Of a stretch of 64,000 nucleotides of DNA, positions 17,931-25,724 are shown piece by piece. This stretch comes from Deltaproteobacteria bacterium (GTDB taxonomy: Bacteria > Myxococcota_A > Polyangia > Haliangiales > Haliangiaceae): the NCBI GenBank assembly GCA_020630875.1, contig JAHDIH010000008.1, positions 83,969 through 147,968 on the forward strand, written 5' to 3'. The first letter of the stretch is position 1, and each line of letters starts with the position of its first letter. Made by a program: the position numbers and the translations under genes. The notes under the pieces are model-generated. The model ran no database searches. It was not told the DNA's origin and worked only from the letters and a program-made list of their open reading frames with translations.

Positions 17931-19233
17931 GGCGCGTGATGCAAAAACGTTTTGCCCGGTCGGCAAAAGTTGAGCTTGGCATGCCAATCGACTTTGCCGC
18001 CGCCCTCATGTTCCAGTTGTTTTCATGTAGTGCTTGGGTCATTCGGTCGCGTATCATCTTTTGAATCGTAGAGAGTGAGTCATTCTGGTGTGTGGCGTTT
18101 GTCCAAATAAACTTCATCGATAGTTCACCGGGCCCTTCCATAGCCATAGCACGAATAATGTTTCCGCGTAGCTCTCGGACGTTACCGGGCCAGAGCGCTT
18201 GCTTCATTCTCGACATTGCATGTGGTGAGAACCAGCACTTGCCATAGTGATGTTCATTGGCTCGTAAGAAGTGCTCTGCCAGTTCTTCTATATCTTCGAG
18301 TCGATGACGTAGCGGAGGTACTTTGATAATGAAGGTACCAACTCTATAGAAGAGGTCTTCACGTATTGACGAAAATGAGTCTTCTGTTGGAATTTTGTTG
18401 GTGGCTGCAATAACCCTAAAATCAATTTTTTTACCTAGTGTAGACCCTACTGGACGAACGACGCCGGTTTCTAGGACTCGAAGTAGATAGGGCTGCAAAT
18501 GTATTGGCATCTCGCCAAGTTCATCAAGAAATATGGTGCCTTTGTTCGATTGTTGAAACAGTCCGGTCCGGTGGGAGCTAGCTCCTGTGAAAGATCCTTT
18601 CTCCGCGCCAAAGAGTTCGCTAGCAACTAGCGCCTCAGGAAGAGCTCCACAGTTCACGGGAACAAAGGGGGCGTGTTTTCGTTTGGACAAGGCGTGAATG
18701 CTTTGGGCGACCAACTCTTTACCACTTCCTGTCTCGCCAAGAATTAAAACGGAGCAGTGACTTGAAGCCGCATGAGTGATTAGTCTCGCTACCTCTTGCA
18801 TCGCTCGGGAGGAACCAATCAGTTGTGTTTTAGGTTGCGTTAGTTCCTGACCTGACATTACTTGCAATGTCTTTGAACCTAAGGAAATCTTGTCTCCAAC
18901 TTTGAGTTGTGCGGTTTGAACCATAACTCCATTTACGACTATCTGATTACGCGCGCACTTTTCAGTAATTTGATGTCCCGACGAGGTAGCTCGAATGTCA
19001 CAATGGAGGGCCGAGAGCGTTTCATCGCTTAAGCAAATGTCCGCAGCGCGGCTGTTTCCAACAACCTGTACTCCAGATGACTTTAATGGAAAGCGCTGTC
19101 CGGTCCTAATGTCTACTAGTGCGTTGCCTCGAGAGGTCACAGTTCGTTTGGGCTGTAAGGTTTTTCGTTTTGCACTCACGCAAGGCATTCGAACCGACAG
19201 CGCAAGAGTTGCTAAGGCCCCATGCCCACCCAT
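17920..19233 (-). CDS. FHA-domain sigma-54-dependent transcriptional activator
   Basis: A 437-residue enhancer-binding protein with a forkhead-associated domain in place of a receiver. FHA region about 40-110 (VVGNSRAADICLSDETLSALHCDI, NQIVVNGV). AAA+ about 135-360 with Walker A GETGSGKE, Walker B IFLDELGE and arginine region REDLFYRVGTF. The sigma-54-binding loop reads GSFTGA rather than GAFTGA, a tolerated variant in the family. The C-terminal Fis-like HTH is NNWNMRAAAKSIGMPSSTFADRAKR. FHA activators respond to Ser/Thr phosphorylation and are common in Myxococcota. The ATG at 19233 has AAGG upstream but overlaps the gene before it by 22 nt; ATG 19188 is an alternative. Confidence 0.92.
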   Translation of the reverse strand: MGGHGALATLALSVRMPCVSAKRKTLQPKRTVTSRGNALVDIRTGQRFPLKSSGVQVVGNSRAADICLSDETLSALHCDIRATSSGHQITEKCARNQIVVNGVMVQTAQLKVGDKISLGSKTLQVMSGQELTQPKTQLIGSSRAMQEVARLITHAASSHCSVLILGETGSGKELVAQSIHALSKRKHAPFVPVNCGALPEALVASELFGAEKGSFTGASSHRTGLFQQSNKGTIFLDELGEMPIHLQPYLLRVLETGVVRPVGSTLGKKIDFRVIAATNKIPTEDSFSSIREDLFYRVGTFIIKVPPLRHRLEDIEELAEHFLRANEHHYGKCWFSPHAMSRMKQALWPGNVRELRGNIIRAMAMEGPGELSMKFIWTNATHQNDSLSTIQKMIRDRMTQALHENNWNMRAAAKSIGMPSSTFADRAKRFCITRPNQ

Positions 19234-19871
19234 TCAAAGCCTTCGCTAGAACGCTCCTTTTTCCATATCGGAGCATTCTTTTTCAGTTCCTCAATCAGCT
19301 GTCGGGCCGCGGCAAATGATTCTGCCCGGTGCGGAGAGGCAGCACAGACGATGACCGCAATATCTCCGATAGTTAGCGAACCTATGCGATGCTCTATCGC
19401 AACGCGGCAAGGTGCATGGGATTGTTCTGCGTCACTTGCTATCTTTCGCAGTACTTTCTCTACCATGCCGCGGTACGCCGTGTACTGTAGTTGAGAGACG
19501 TCGCGGCCTTGACTGTGGTTTCGAACCACTCCAACGAATATACAGATTCCTCCGAACTGTGGTGACTTTACCTTTGAAAGGCACCGGTCAATGGAAAGAG
19601 GCTCGCTGAGAAGTGCGACGTAGCTGTCTTGCCCTCCGCTTACCGGTGGGATCAGCGCCACTTCGTCTCCGTCGGAGAGAGGATGGGAAGAGTCTACAAA
19701 TTCCTGATTGACGGCGATTCGACAACGTTGGCAAATCTTGTCCAGCGACGTCTGCTGAGTCGATACAAACTTTGCAACATCTCCTGCGGTTTGCTGCTCG
19801 AAGTTGATTACGTCGTAATCTTTACCCAATCGCTGCCTAAGTATCGCGAAGTATAGGACTTTGATGCTCAT
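19212..19871 (-). CDS. Fused molybdopterin synthase, MoaD-MoaE
   Basis: One chain carries both subunits of molybdopterin synthase, which converts cyclic pyranopterin monophosphate to molybdopterin. Residues 1-82 are MoaD (ubiquitin-like: IKVLYFAILRQRLGKDYD, SDGDEVALIPPVSGG, with the GG that normally is the free thiocarboxylated C-terminus). Residues about 85-219 are MoaE (FGGICIFVGVVRNHSQGRDVSQLQYTAY, VAIEHRIGSLTIGDIAVIVCAASPHR, NAPIWKKE). The start ATG at 19871 (MSIKVLYF) is preferred; an in-frame ATG at 19907 is possible. Since GG is followed directly by more protein, thiocarboxylation would need cleavage or another donor. Neighbouring cofactor genes (xdhC, mocA) lie 40 kb away. Confidence 0.88.
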   Translation of the reverse strand: MSIKVLYFAILRQRLGKDYDVINFEQQTAGDVAKFVSTQQTSLDKICQRCRIAVNQEFVDSSHPLSDGDEVALIPPVSGGQDSYVALLSEPLSIDRCLSKVKSPQFGGICIFVGVVRNHSQGRDVSQLQYTAYRGMVEKVLRKIASDAEQSHAPCRVAIEHRIGSLTIGDIAVIVCAASPHRAESFAAARQLIEELKKNAPIWKKERSSEGFEWVGMGP

Positions 19872-19890
19872 CTGCCTTATCCTCGGATCA

Positions 19891-20241
19891 ATGGGTGGAA
19901 AGAGCAAGTCTCCGGTGGCACACGAAACTTTCGAGCCGATTTATCAAGCGATTCGTGAGATTCCACAAGGGCGTATCGCAACGTACAGTGATGTTGGACT
20001 CGTTTGCGGTTATCCCAGAGGCGGGCGAGTCGTTGCCAGAGCGCTGAGGGTTAGTACCAAAGAGCACCTACTTCCCTGGTATCGCGTCATGGGAAAGTCC
20101 TCTGGGAGTTGGGCCCATATCGCAATTCGCAGTCCTGGTCTGGCTTCGATTCAAAGACAAATGCTTGAATCGGAGGGGGTAGTGTTTAGTAGAAATGGGA
20201 AAGTTTCACTGAAGCAGTTTGGTCTTCTTCAACTACTCTGA
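19891..20241 (+). CDS. Alkyltransferase-like protein (ATL, inactive MGMT fold)
   Basis: A 116-residue single-domain relative of O6-alkylguanine-DNA alkyltransferase. Family features: FEPIYQAIREIPQGRIATYSDVGLVCGYPRGGRVVARALR (helix-turn-helix with arginine finger, quoted within the domain) and the active-site region reading PWYRVMG, where active enzymes have PCHRV. The methyl-accepting Cys is thus replaced by Trp, the hallmark of ATL proteins. These bind O6-alkylguanine without repairing it and flag the lesion for nucleotide excision repair. The start ATG at 19891 leaves 19 nt to the divergent moaDE start; earlier in-frame starts (19864) would overlap it. Confidence 0.87.
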   Translation: MGGKSKSPVAHETFEPIYQAIREIPQGRIATYSDVGLVCGYPRGGRVVARALRVSTKEHLLPWYRVMGKSSGSWAHIAIRSPGLASIQRQMLESEGVVFSRNGKVSLKQFGLLQLL

Positions 20242-20288
20242 CTGCATCAGAGCTCTTGACTTTTTTTTCTTTCTGCCAACGTCGAGGT

Positions 20289-20657
20289 ATGGGTTTCAAG
20301 GTGAAAGTTAAATCTAATGAGTTGTGGGCGAAGTATACGTTCAAAGAGATTTATCCACACTATGTATCAAAAGTGGAACGCAAAGGGCGAACAAAGACGG
20401 AGCTATCGCAAGTCATAGAATGGTTGACTGGTTACAACGAAAAAACTGTCTCAAAGTTGTGCGCAGAAGAAGTAACGCTGGAGACATTTTTCGAACGAGC
20501 TACGATTCATCCTAACGCTCACCTAATTACTGGTAGCATATGCGGCTATCGTGTGGAGGACATAATAGACCGATTGACTCAACACGTACGTTACCTCGAC
20601 AAGTTGGTAGACGAGTTGGCTCGTGGCCGCGTGCTAGAGAAAATTATGAGACAGTAG
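20289..20657 (+). CDS. DUF2200 family protein
   Basis: A 122-residue soluble protein with clear DUF2200 features: FKEIYPHYVSKVERKGRTKTEL, VIEWLTGY, ETFFERATIHPNAHLITGSICGYRVE and a conserved end RYLDKLVDELARGRVLEKI. The family is widespread in bacteria and has no established biochemical role. The ATG at 20289 is preferred because the family starts close to this point; CGAGG lies just upstream. It is convergent with the GH5 gene, with 6 nt between stops. Confidence 0.88.
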   Translation: MGFKVKVKSNELWAKYTFKEIYPHYVSKVERKGRTKTELSQVIEWLTGYNEKTVSKLCAEEVTLETFFERATIHPNAHLITGSICGYRVEDIIDRLTQHVRYLDKLVDELARGRVLEKIMRQ

Positions 20658-20663
20658 CGCCAG

Positions 20664-22019
20664 TTATTGCCCAGTATTTATTTTTACGTCTACTGGCTTG
20701 TCTGAGTTCGCTAGAACTTCGACTGTGTCTCCTACCATTGTGCTGACGCCACCTGTTACCTCCACGGTCACAGATTTTCCGTGAGGGGTGTCTATGATTG
20801 TTGGAGCAGCGACTTGTGGGTTGGGCTGAAAGGTCAATTGGTATTGTCCTGTGTCCCAACGGTACGACTGCGTCGTTGGCACACCCGCAACCGCCCTTGC
20901 ATTTGGGCGGGTCAATGCTTCCACGAGGTTCCCTTTGGCGGCACCAGATTCATCGACTACGCTAAAGGTATCGTCGCCGGGGAAGTAAGCCCATGCCAGG
21001 CCACCGACGAGTCGCTCCAGTTGCGACTGTTGATGGTGGTTGATGTAAAGCTCAGTTTCGCTAAGGAAGCTACTGTCTGCACCGTATTCTGCCGCAATGA
21101 ATGGAGCGTTCATGCTGTCAGCTTCTTCCTGAGCCAAACGGTAGTCACGGTCGATGGCTCGTTGATTCCCATCGTAGGCTTCGCCAGCAAAGCCACTCAC
21201 GACCGCGTACAGATGAGGAGAGTAAATTACATTTTCACCTATCGGTTGAACGTAGCCATCAATACCTAGGTTACGAATGACGTGGGGGGAGTAAAACATG
21301 GTGGCATGCGGCATCGTATTTCGCATTTGTTTGAGAATCTTCTCGTAGAAGGGATGAAGAATCTCCGTGGCGAAAAACTCATTTTCGTAGCAGCTGACGC
21401 CATTGGGCTCGTTGAAAAAGTCGAAACCAACAACGGTTTTATCATCTTTGAAGTGGTCAAAAACCGCTTGCCATGCTGAAAAGAAATGCTGTTGAAGCGG
21501 CACTCCGTCTGGCGCCATTTTGTTTTCCCATAAGTCGCAGTGAGCTTCGATGCTGCCGATCTCACTATTTTCGTGGGGAAACGCGTCACAAGTCCAAAGG
21601 GGAGCTCCCACACCATTATCGAAGCACGGGGACCATAGGTACTGGTGCATTTCGATGACCACCATGATTCCTGCATCTCTGGCCCAATCGACGACCGGTT
21701 GTACCTGCTCTGTAAAGTAGGACGTATCGATTTCTCCGATGGTTGGTTCGATGTACCTCCATGCCACCGGTAAACGGATGGTGTTGTGTCCCCAGCTTGC
21801 AATCCTGTCAAGGTCGGAGGCAAGCGGCCCTCGCGGCTCTCCGATGAAGTCGCCGAACTCTAAACCGGAGAAGTTCATTCCCTGAATCAGGACGATGCGG
21901 CCTTCACTGTCTCGTACCCACTTTCCATCCGTAGTGATGGTACGTTCCGCTTTCACTAGTGGAATAATTTCTTCTCCACCGCATCCGAGTAGCACTGCGA
22001 GTAAGACGTAATGCTTCAC
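20664..22019 (-). CDS. Lipoprotein glycoside hydrolase family 5 (endoglycoceramidase/cellulase-like)
   Basis: A 451-residue exported enzyme. A short lipoprotein signal (MKHYVLLAVLLGC, lipidated C13) is followed by a GH5 (beta/alpha)8 barrel. Conserved points: IQGMNFSGLE, HNTIRLPVAWRYIEP, VVIEMHQYLWSP, acid/base E204 in FDFFNEPNG, HLYAVV and the nucleophile E311 in FIAAEYGAD. The Gly-Met-His-Gln pattern and a beta-sandwich-like C-terminal region (about 385-451) are reminiscent of endoglycoceramidase-related GH5 enzymes, but the sugar substrate cannot be read from sequence. It overlaps the upstream gene by 4 nt, so both are probably made from one mRNA. Confidence 0.88.
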   Translation of the reverse strand: MKHYVLLAVLLGCGGEEIIPLVKAERTITTDGKWVRDSEGRIVLIQGMNFSGLEFGDFIGEPRGPLASDLDRIASWGHNTIRLPVAWRYIEPTIGEIDTSYFTEQVQPVVDWARDAGIMVVIEMHQYLWSPCFDNGVGAPLWTCDAFPHENSEIGSIEAHCDLWENKMAPDGVPLQQHFFSAWQAVFDHFKDDKTVVGFDFFNEPNGVSCYENEFFATEILHPFYEKILKQMRNTMPHATMFYSPHVIRNLGIDGYVQPIGENVIYSPHLYAVVSGFAGEAYDGNQRAIDRDYRLAQEEADSMNAPFIAAEYGADSSFLSETELYINHHQQSQLERLVGGLAWAYFPGDDTFSVVDESGAAKGNLVEALTRPNARAVAGVPTTQSYRWDTGQYQLTFQPNPQVAAPTIIDTPHGKSVTVEVTGGVSTMVGDTVEVLANSDKPVDVKINTGQ

Positions 22020-23461
22020 GAGAAAAATACCTCTGAGGCTGGAGTTGACTTGTACTGGCGGTCCAAAATTTCAAACCTTTCAATGGGGACTTCCGCAGGA
22101 TGGGCATGACCGCAAGCCGCACTGAGTCGAAGAATCTCTTTACGCAAGTTGATCAGGTAGTTCGCGCACTTTACCGATTTTTCTGACGGATCTAAACCGC
22201 GTACCCTCCACGCAGAGTGCGTTGCGATGCCTGCGGGACATTTACCAGTGTGGCAATGCTGGGCTTGAATGCAACCGATGGCGAGCATTGGTTCCCTAGC
22301 CACCCCAATCATATCGCAGCCCAGGGCCATCGCTAACAGAGCATCCTGAGGAAAGCCCAACTTGCCTGACCCCATAAATACCACGTTTTTGTCCATGTCG
22401 TGCTTTCTGAATGCTTCGACTACCCGAGGAAACCCAACCTTAAACGGCAGGGATACGTGATCTGAGAAAGGTAAAGGAGCAGCTCCGGTTCCTCCTTCTC
22501 CTCCGTCAACGGCAATGAAATCTGGCCCAATTTTTTGCTCGGACATTTTTTTGGCAAGTTCTTCCCAGAACGGGGTATCACCGACCGCAGATTTGATTCC
22601 CACCGGTAGTCCGGTGGCGTCCGCAATAGATTCAATGAACGCGAGCATTTCATCATGGTTCGAGAACGCCGTGTGATGGGAAGGGCTGATGCAACTCTTG
22701 CCAATTGGAATGCCTCTAATCTTGGCAATGGTGGGGGTCACTTTTTTGCCAGGTAACACCCCCCCGAGTCCAGGTTTGGCACCCTGGGATAGTTTTACCT
22801 CAATGGCACGGACGTTATATTCCTCGCATACGGCGACAAGTCTATCGAGACTGAATGTCCCATCCTCGTTGCGACATCCGTAGTAACCAGTTCCTACTTG
22901 CCAAATAAGGTCGGCTCCGTGTCCGTGATGGGGCGAGACGCCACCTTCGCCAGTGTTGTGAGCAGCCGATGCAATTTGGCAACCTCGGTTCATTGCTTCC
23001 ACTGCCGTTTTTCCAAGAGAGCCGTAGCTCATCCCGGATATGAAAACAGTAGAGTCGGGCGTAAATGGTTTCTTTCGGTTTCTCCAACCGCCTAGTGTTT
23101 TCTTGCAAGGGATCAAGTAGTCTGGATTGTCGCGTGGCTCGTCTAACGGAAATGCCGACTGTTTGATGACCAAGTGGTTCGTTGGCTCTTCGATGTTTAG
23201 ATCGGTACCAAAACCAAAATAGGTATTACCTTTCGCTGCAGAATTGTATACCCATCGTCTTTGGTCGCGAGAGAAAGGCCGTTCCTCGTTGTTGGCGGCA
23301 ACGATGTACTGTCTAAGCTCTGGACCAAAAGAGGAAAGTACGTGCCTGAAGTGCCCTACGATAGGATACACTCGGAGAATGGGATCTTTCGTTTGAAAGA
23401 TGTCGTACAGAAACACGAGTAGTAGCAGAGAAGCGACGACCAATAAGATGATGAGCCACAT
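22016..23461 (-). CDS. Membrane-anchored FMN-binding glutamate synthase family protein
   Basis: A 481-residue protein with an N-terminal membrane helix (WLIILLVVASLLLLVFLYDIF) and then the FMN/Fe-S domain of the large glutamate synthase subunit. Signs are FISGMSYGSLGKTAVEAMNRG, NTGEGGVSPHH, IEVKLSQGAKPGLGGVLPGKKV, DFIAVDGGEGGTGAAPLPF and a Cys cluster (CIQAQHCHTGKCPAGIATH) that should hold the 3Fe-4S centre. The glutaminase half and the NAD(P)H subunit are missing, so glutamate synthesis is not assured. Such stand-alone anchored members are common and mostly uncharacterised. The overlap with the downstream GH5 gene and 61-nt gap from asnS suggest one transcription unit. Confidence 0.88.
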   Translation of the reverse strand: MWLIILLVVASLLLLVFLYDIFQTKDPILRVYPIVGHFRHVLSSFGPELRQYIVAANNEERPFSRDQRRWVYNSAAKGNTYFGFGTDLNIEEPTNHLVIKQSAFPLDEPRDNPDYLIPCKKTLGGWRNRKKPFTPDSTVFISGMSYGSLGKTAVEAMNRGCQIASAAHNTGEGGVSPHHGHGADLIWQVGTGYYGCRNEDGTFSLDRLVAVCEEYNVRAIEVKLSQGAKPGLGGVLPGKKVTPTIAKIRGIPIGKSCISPSHHTAFSNHDEMLAFIESIADATGLPVGIKSAVGDTPFWEELAKKMSEQKIGPDFIAVDGGEGGTGAAPLPFSDHVSLPFKVGFPRVVEAFRKHDMDKNVVFMGSGKLGFPQDALLAMALGCDMIGVAREPMLAIGCIQAQHCHTGKCPAGIATHSAWRVRGLDPSEKSVKCANYLINLRKEILRLSAACGHAHPAEVPIERFEILDRQYKSTPASEVFFS

Positions 23462-23522
23462 GTCGCGAGCCTAGCGCAAAAAACGTCTTTGGTGGGGACG
23501 GGGCAATTCAATTGCTACTTTT

Positions 23523-24914
23523 TTAGAACTCTGCAAGTCGCGGAGCACGCGGGAATGGAATGACGTCACGAATGTTATCGATCCCTGTGGCGTATTGAAT
23601 GGCTCGTTCGAATCCTAAACCAAACCCTGCATGAGGCACGGTGCCGTATTTTCTAAGGTCGCGGTACCACCAGTAGTCTTCCTTCGGTAGTTTCATTTCT
23701 TCCAGACGGGCGTCGAGAACGTCAAGCCGGTCTTCCCTTTGACTTCCACCGATTATTTCACCGATTCCTGGAGCTAAGACGTCCATTGCCGCAACCGTTT
23801 TGTTGTCGTCATTTAGCCGCATGTAGAACGCTTTTATGTCCTTGGGATAATTAATCACTGCCACCGGTTTACCAATAAGCTCTTCGGTCAAATATCGTTC
23901 GTGTTCGGATTGCAGATCGATTCCCCAGGTCACCGGAAATTCGAACTTCTTTTTGGCTTTTTGCAGCTGAGTGACGGCGTCGGTATACTCGATACGCTCA
24001 AACGGAGAGTCGATTAGGTTTTGCAGTCTACCTACAACTCCCTTGGAGACAAACTTATTGAAAAATTCCATGTCTTCCGGATTCCGCTCAAGCAGTGCCG
24101 AGTAGATGTACTTAAGGAATTTTTCAGCAAGGTCTACATCAGTACTCAGATCTGCAAATGCAATTTCTGGCTCGACCATCCAGAACTCTGCGAGGTGCCT
24201 TCTGGTGTTAGAGTTTTCTGCCCGAAACGTAGGACCGAACGTGTAGACGTTACTCATGGCCAAGCAGTAGGCCTCGACGTTTAATTGGCCGGATACTGTA
24301 AGGTGAGCTTCTTTGCCGAAGAAGTCGTTGGTGTAGTCAATCGCTCCCTTGTCATTCACCGGCAAGTTTTGCAAATCAAGCGTAGAAACTCTAAACATCT
24401 CTCCCGCACCTTCGCAGTCGTTAGCAGTGATGATAGGAGTGTGAATCCAATAGAAATGGTTCTTCTGAAAGAACTCGTGGATGGCGAAGGCCAAGGTATG
24501 TCGAACCCGGGTGACCGCCCCAATCAAATTGGTCCTTGGTCGAAGATGAGCCATCTCCCTCAGGTATTCCATGGAGTGGCGCTTTGGTTGCATTGGATAC
24601 TTCTCGGGGTCGGCTACCAGTCCGATGACTTCGACTTCTTCCGCTTTTAGCTCGACGCTTTGCCCTTTGCCTTTTGACTCTACGATGCTGCCGTGAACCC
24701 GTAAAGATGCGCCAGATGTGAGCTTTTTGATATCCTCGCGTGAGGCCAGGGCGCCTTCGCATACCACCTGAATCGGAGTGACACTGCTTCCATCAAGCAG
24801 GTTGATGAAGCAAAGCTCGGCGTTGGAGTGCCGGATGGTCCGGACCCAACCTTGTACCATCGCGGCATCGCCGATAGGAAATTGGCCTCGTAAGATGTCG
24901 ATTGATCGCGCCAT
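23523..24914 (-). CDS. asnS: Asparaginyl-tRNA synthetase
   Basis: A 463-residue class IIb synthetase that charges tRNA-Asn. An N-terminal OB-fold anticodon-binding domain (about 15-100: [24 protein letters not shown]) precedes the catalytic domain with motif 2 ([25 protein letters not shown]) and motif 3 ([15 protein letters not shown]). Both the AsnS-type sequence [12 protein letters not shown] and the length of about 465 fit. A direct AsnS means the cell need not rely on the transamidation route. TAGGG lies just upstream of the ATG. It is divergent from tetR with 92 nt between starts. Confidence 0.97.
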   Translation of the reverse strand: MARSIDILRGQFPIGDAAMVQGWVRTIRHSNAELCFINLLDGSSVTPIQVVCEGALASREDIKKLTSGASLRVHGSIVESKGKGQSVELKAEEVEVIGLVADPEKYPMQPKRHSMEYLREMAHLRPRTNLIGAVTRVRHTLAFAIHEFFQKNHFYWIHTPIITANDCEGAGEMFRVSTLDLQNLPVNDKGAIDYTNDFFGKEAHLTVSGQLNVEAYCLAMSNVYTFGPTFRAENSNTRRHLAEFWMVEPEIAFADLSTDVDLAEKFLKYIYSALLERNPEDMEFFNKFVSKGVVGRLQNLIDSPFERIEYTDAVTQLQKAKKKFEFPVTWGIDLQSEHERYLTEELIGKPVAVINYPKDIKAFYMRLNDDNKTVAAMDVLAPGIGEIIGGSQREDRLDVLDARLEEMKLPKEDYWWYRDLRKYGTVPHAGFGLGFERAIQYATGIDNIRDVIPFPRAPRLAEF

Positions 24915-24971
24915 AAACCCTAGCTAACATGCCTTTTGCAGCGTCGCCAGCGTCGGATGTTTCATTAGCAC

Positions 24972-25001
24972 TTGCATTGTAAGTAAGTAGTCACCTACCA
25001 T
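24972..25001 (+). promoter_or_regulatory. Predicted tetR promoter (TTGCAT-18-TACCAT)
   Basis: The -35-like TTGCAT (24972-24977) and -10-like TACCAT (24996-25001) are separated by 18 bp. The predicted mRNA start falls at or next to the GTG start codon at 25007, and no Shine-Dalgarno sequence is present, so the transcript could be leaderless. The operator-like palindrome at 24981-24996 fills the spacer. Prediction by eye. Confidence 0.45.
24981..24996. promoter_or_regulatory. Candidate TetR operator, site 1
   Basis: AAGTAAGTAGTCACCT, an imperfect palindrome that matches site 2 (25709-25724) at 13 of 16 positions. The shared core is AAGTnAGTAnTCACnT. One copy lies in the promoter spacer upstream of the TetR gene and one upstream of the adjacent target gene, the usual arrangement for autoregulated TetR proteins. 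Confidence 0.6.
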
Positions 25002-25006
25002 GGGAT

Positions 25007-25693
25007 GTGGCGCGGTTGAACAACGAGGCAAGACGGCAGCAAATAATTGAAGCCTGCATGCCACTTTTTGCATCCAACGCAGCGGGAGAAGTGACCACAA
25101 AGGACATGGCAAACGCCGCAGGCGTATCAGAAGCACTACTTTACCGGCACTTCGCAGGGAAAGAGGAACTCTATCATGCCATCCTGCACGAATGCGTCAG
25201 CCAGTCCACGGCCACCGTGGAACTACTGTCAGAGCTACCAGACAGCACTGAAACGTTAATTCTATGCGTTTACGCCTTGATGTGGAAAATTCAAACGGGC
25301 GCCAAAGAGCCTGAAGTGGCGATGGTACACCGCATACTTCAGCGCTCCATCATGGACGATGGCCAGTTTGCCAAGCTGTTCATCGCCAAAACCTCGGCCC
25401 CATGGGTCGAAAAGATGCGACGTTGCGTCATGGGCGCGGCAGCTCAAGGTGATCTTGTCGGGAGTGAAGACGACGCAGAATTGGCCATTTGGCTGGCTCA
25501 CCACGCTTCTGTAACCGTGCTGACCTACAGGCTGGCTCCTACCGAAGTCATGTCCTACGGCATGACTGATGAGAAACTTTTGGAACGTTCGGTGAGGGTC
25601 ATGCTTCGAGCGGTGGGGGTTAAAGAAGCGCTTATTGAAGCGAATTACAAACCCAAAACGTTCTCAGCATTGATTGCTCACGCAAAGTCTTGA
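25007..25693 (+). CDS. TetR family transcriptional regulator
   Basis: A 228-residue regulator. The N-terminal helix-turn-helix spans about 8-55 (RRQQIIEACMPLFASN, TTKDMANAAGVSEALLYRHFAGKEELYHAIL), the standard TetR pattern. The C-terminal ligand-binding helices (about 60-215) have no recognisable ligand signature. The GTG at 25007 is the only suitable start that precedes the HTH. It is followed on the same strand by a LolA-like protein, an outer-membrane barrel and an RND pump, so it most likely represses this export unit and itself. The promoter of the next gene overlaps the last codons of this gene. Confidence 0.93.
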   Translation: MARLNNEARRQQIIEACMPLFASNAAGEVTTKDMANAAGVSEALLYRHFAGKEELYHAILHECVSQSTATVELLSELPDSTETLILCVYALMWKIQTGAKEPEVAMVHRILQRSIMDDGQFAKLFIAKTSAPWVEKMRRCVMGAAAQGDLVGSEDDAELAIWLAHHASVTVLTYRLAPTEVMSYGMTDEKLLERSVRVMLRAVGVKEALIEANYKPKTFSALIAHAKS

Positions 25694-25718
25694 CAACCAA
25701 ACCTGAGTAAGTGAGTAT
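25690..25718 (+). promoter_or_regulatory. Predicted export-unit promoter (TTGACA-17-GAGTAT)
   Basis: A perfect -35 TTGACA (25690-25695) overlaps the tetR stop codon. After 17 bp a -10-like GAGTAT (25713-25718) follows, keeping A2, A5 and T6 of the consensus. The predicted mRNA start is near the ATG at 25725, and no ribosome binding site lies between. The -10 element is inside operator site 2, so bound repressor would block it. Confidence 0.55.
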
Positions 25719-25724
25719 TCACTT
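25709..25724. promoter_or_regulatory. Candidate TetR operator, site 2
   Basis: AAGTGAGTATTCACTT, with perfect 6-bp arms (AAGTGA/TCACTT) around GTAT, ending at the base before the ATG of the LolA-like gene. It covers the predicted -10 element and matches site 1 at 13 of 16 positions. Confidence 0.65.

Noticed and set aside
20246..20275. AGAGCTCT followed by a run of T after the ATL gene, as a terminator
   Set aside because: The palindrome has no loop and the stem is too short; the downstream gene follows at once.
20781..21269. 162-codon open frame opposite the GH5 gene
   Set aside because: Covers the GH5 C-terminal region, where both catalytic Glu and domain motifs support the minus strand.
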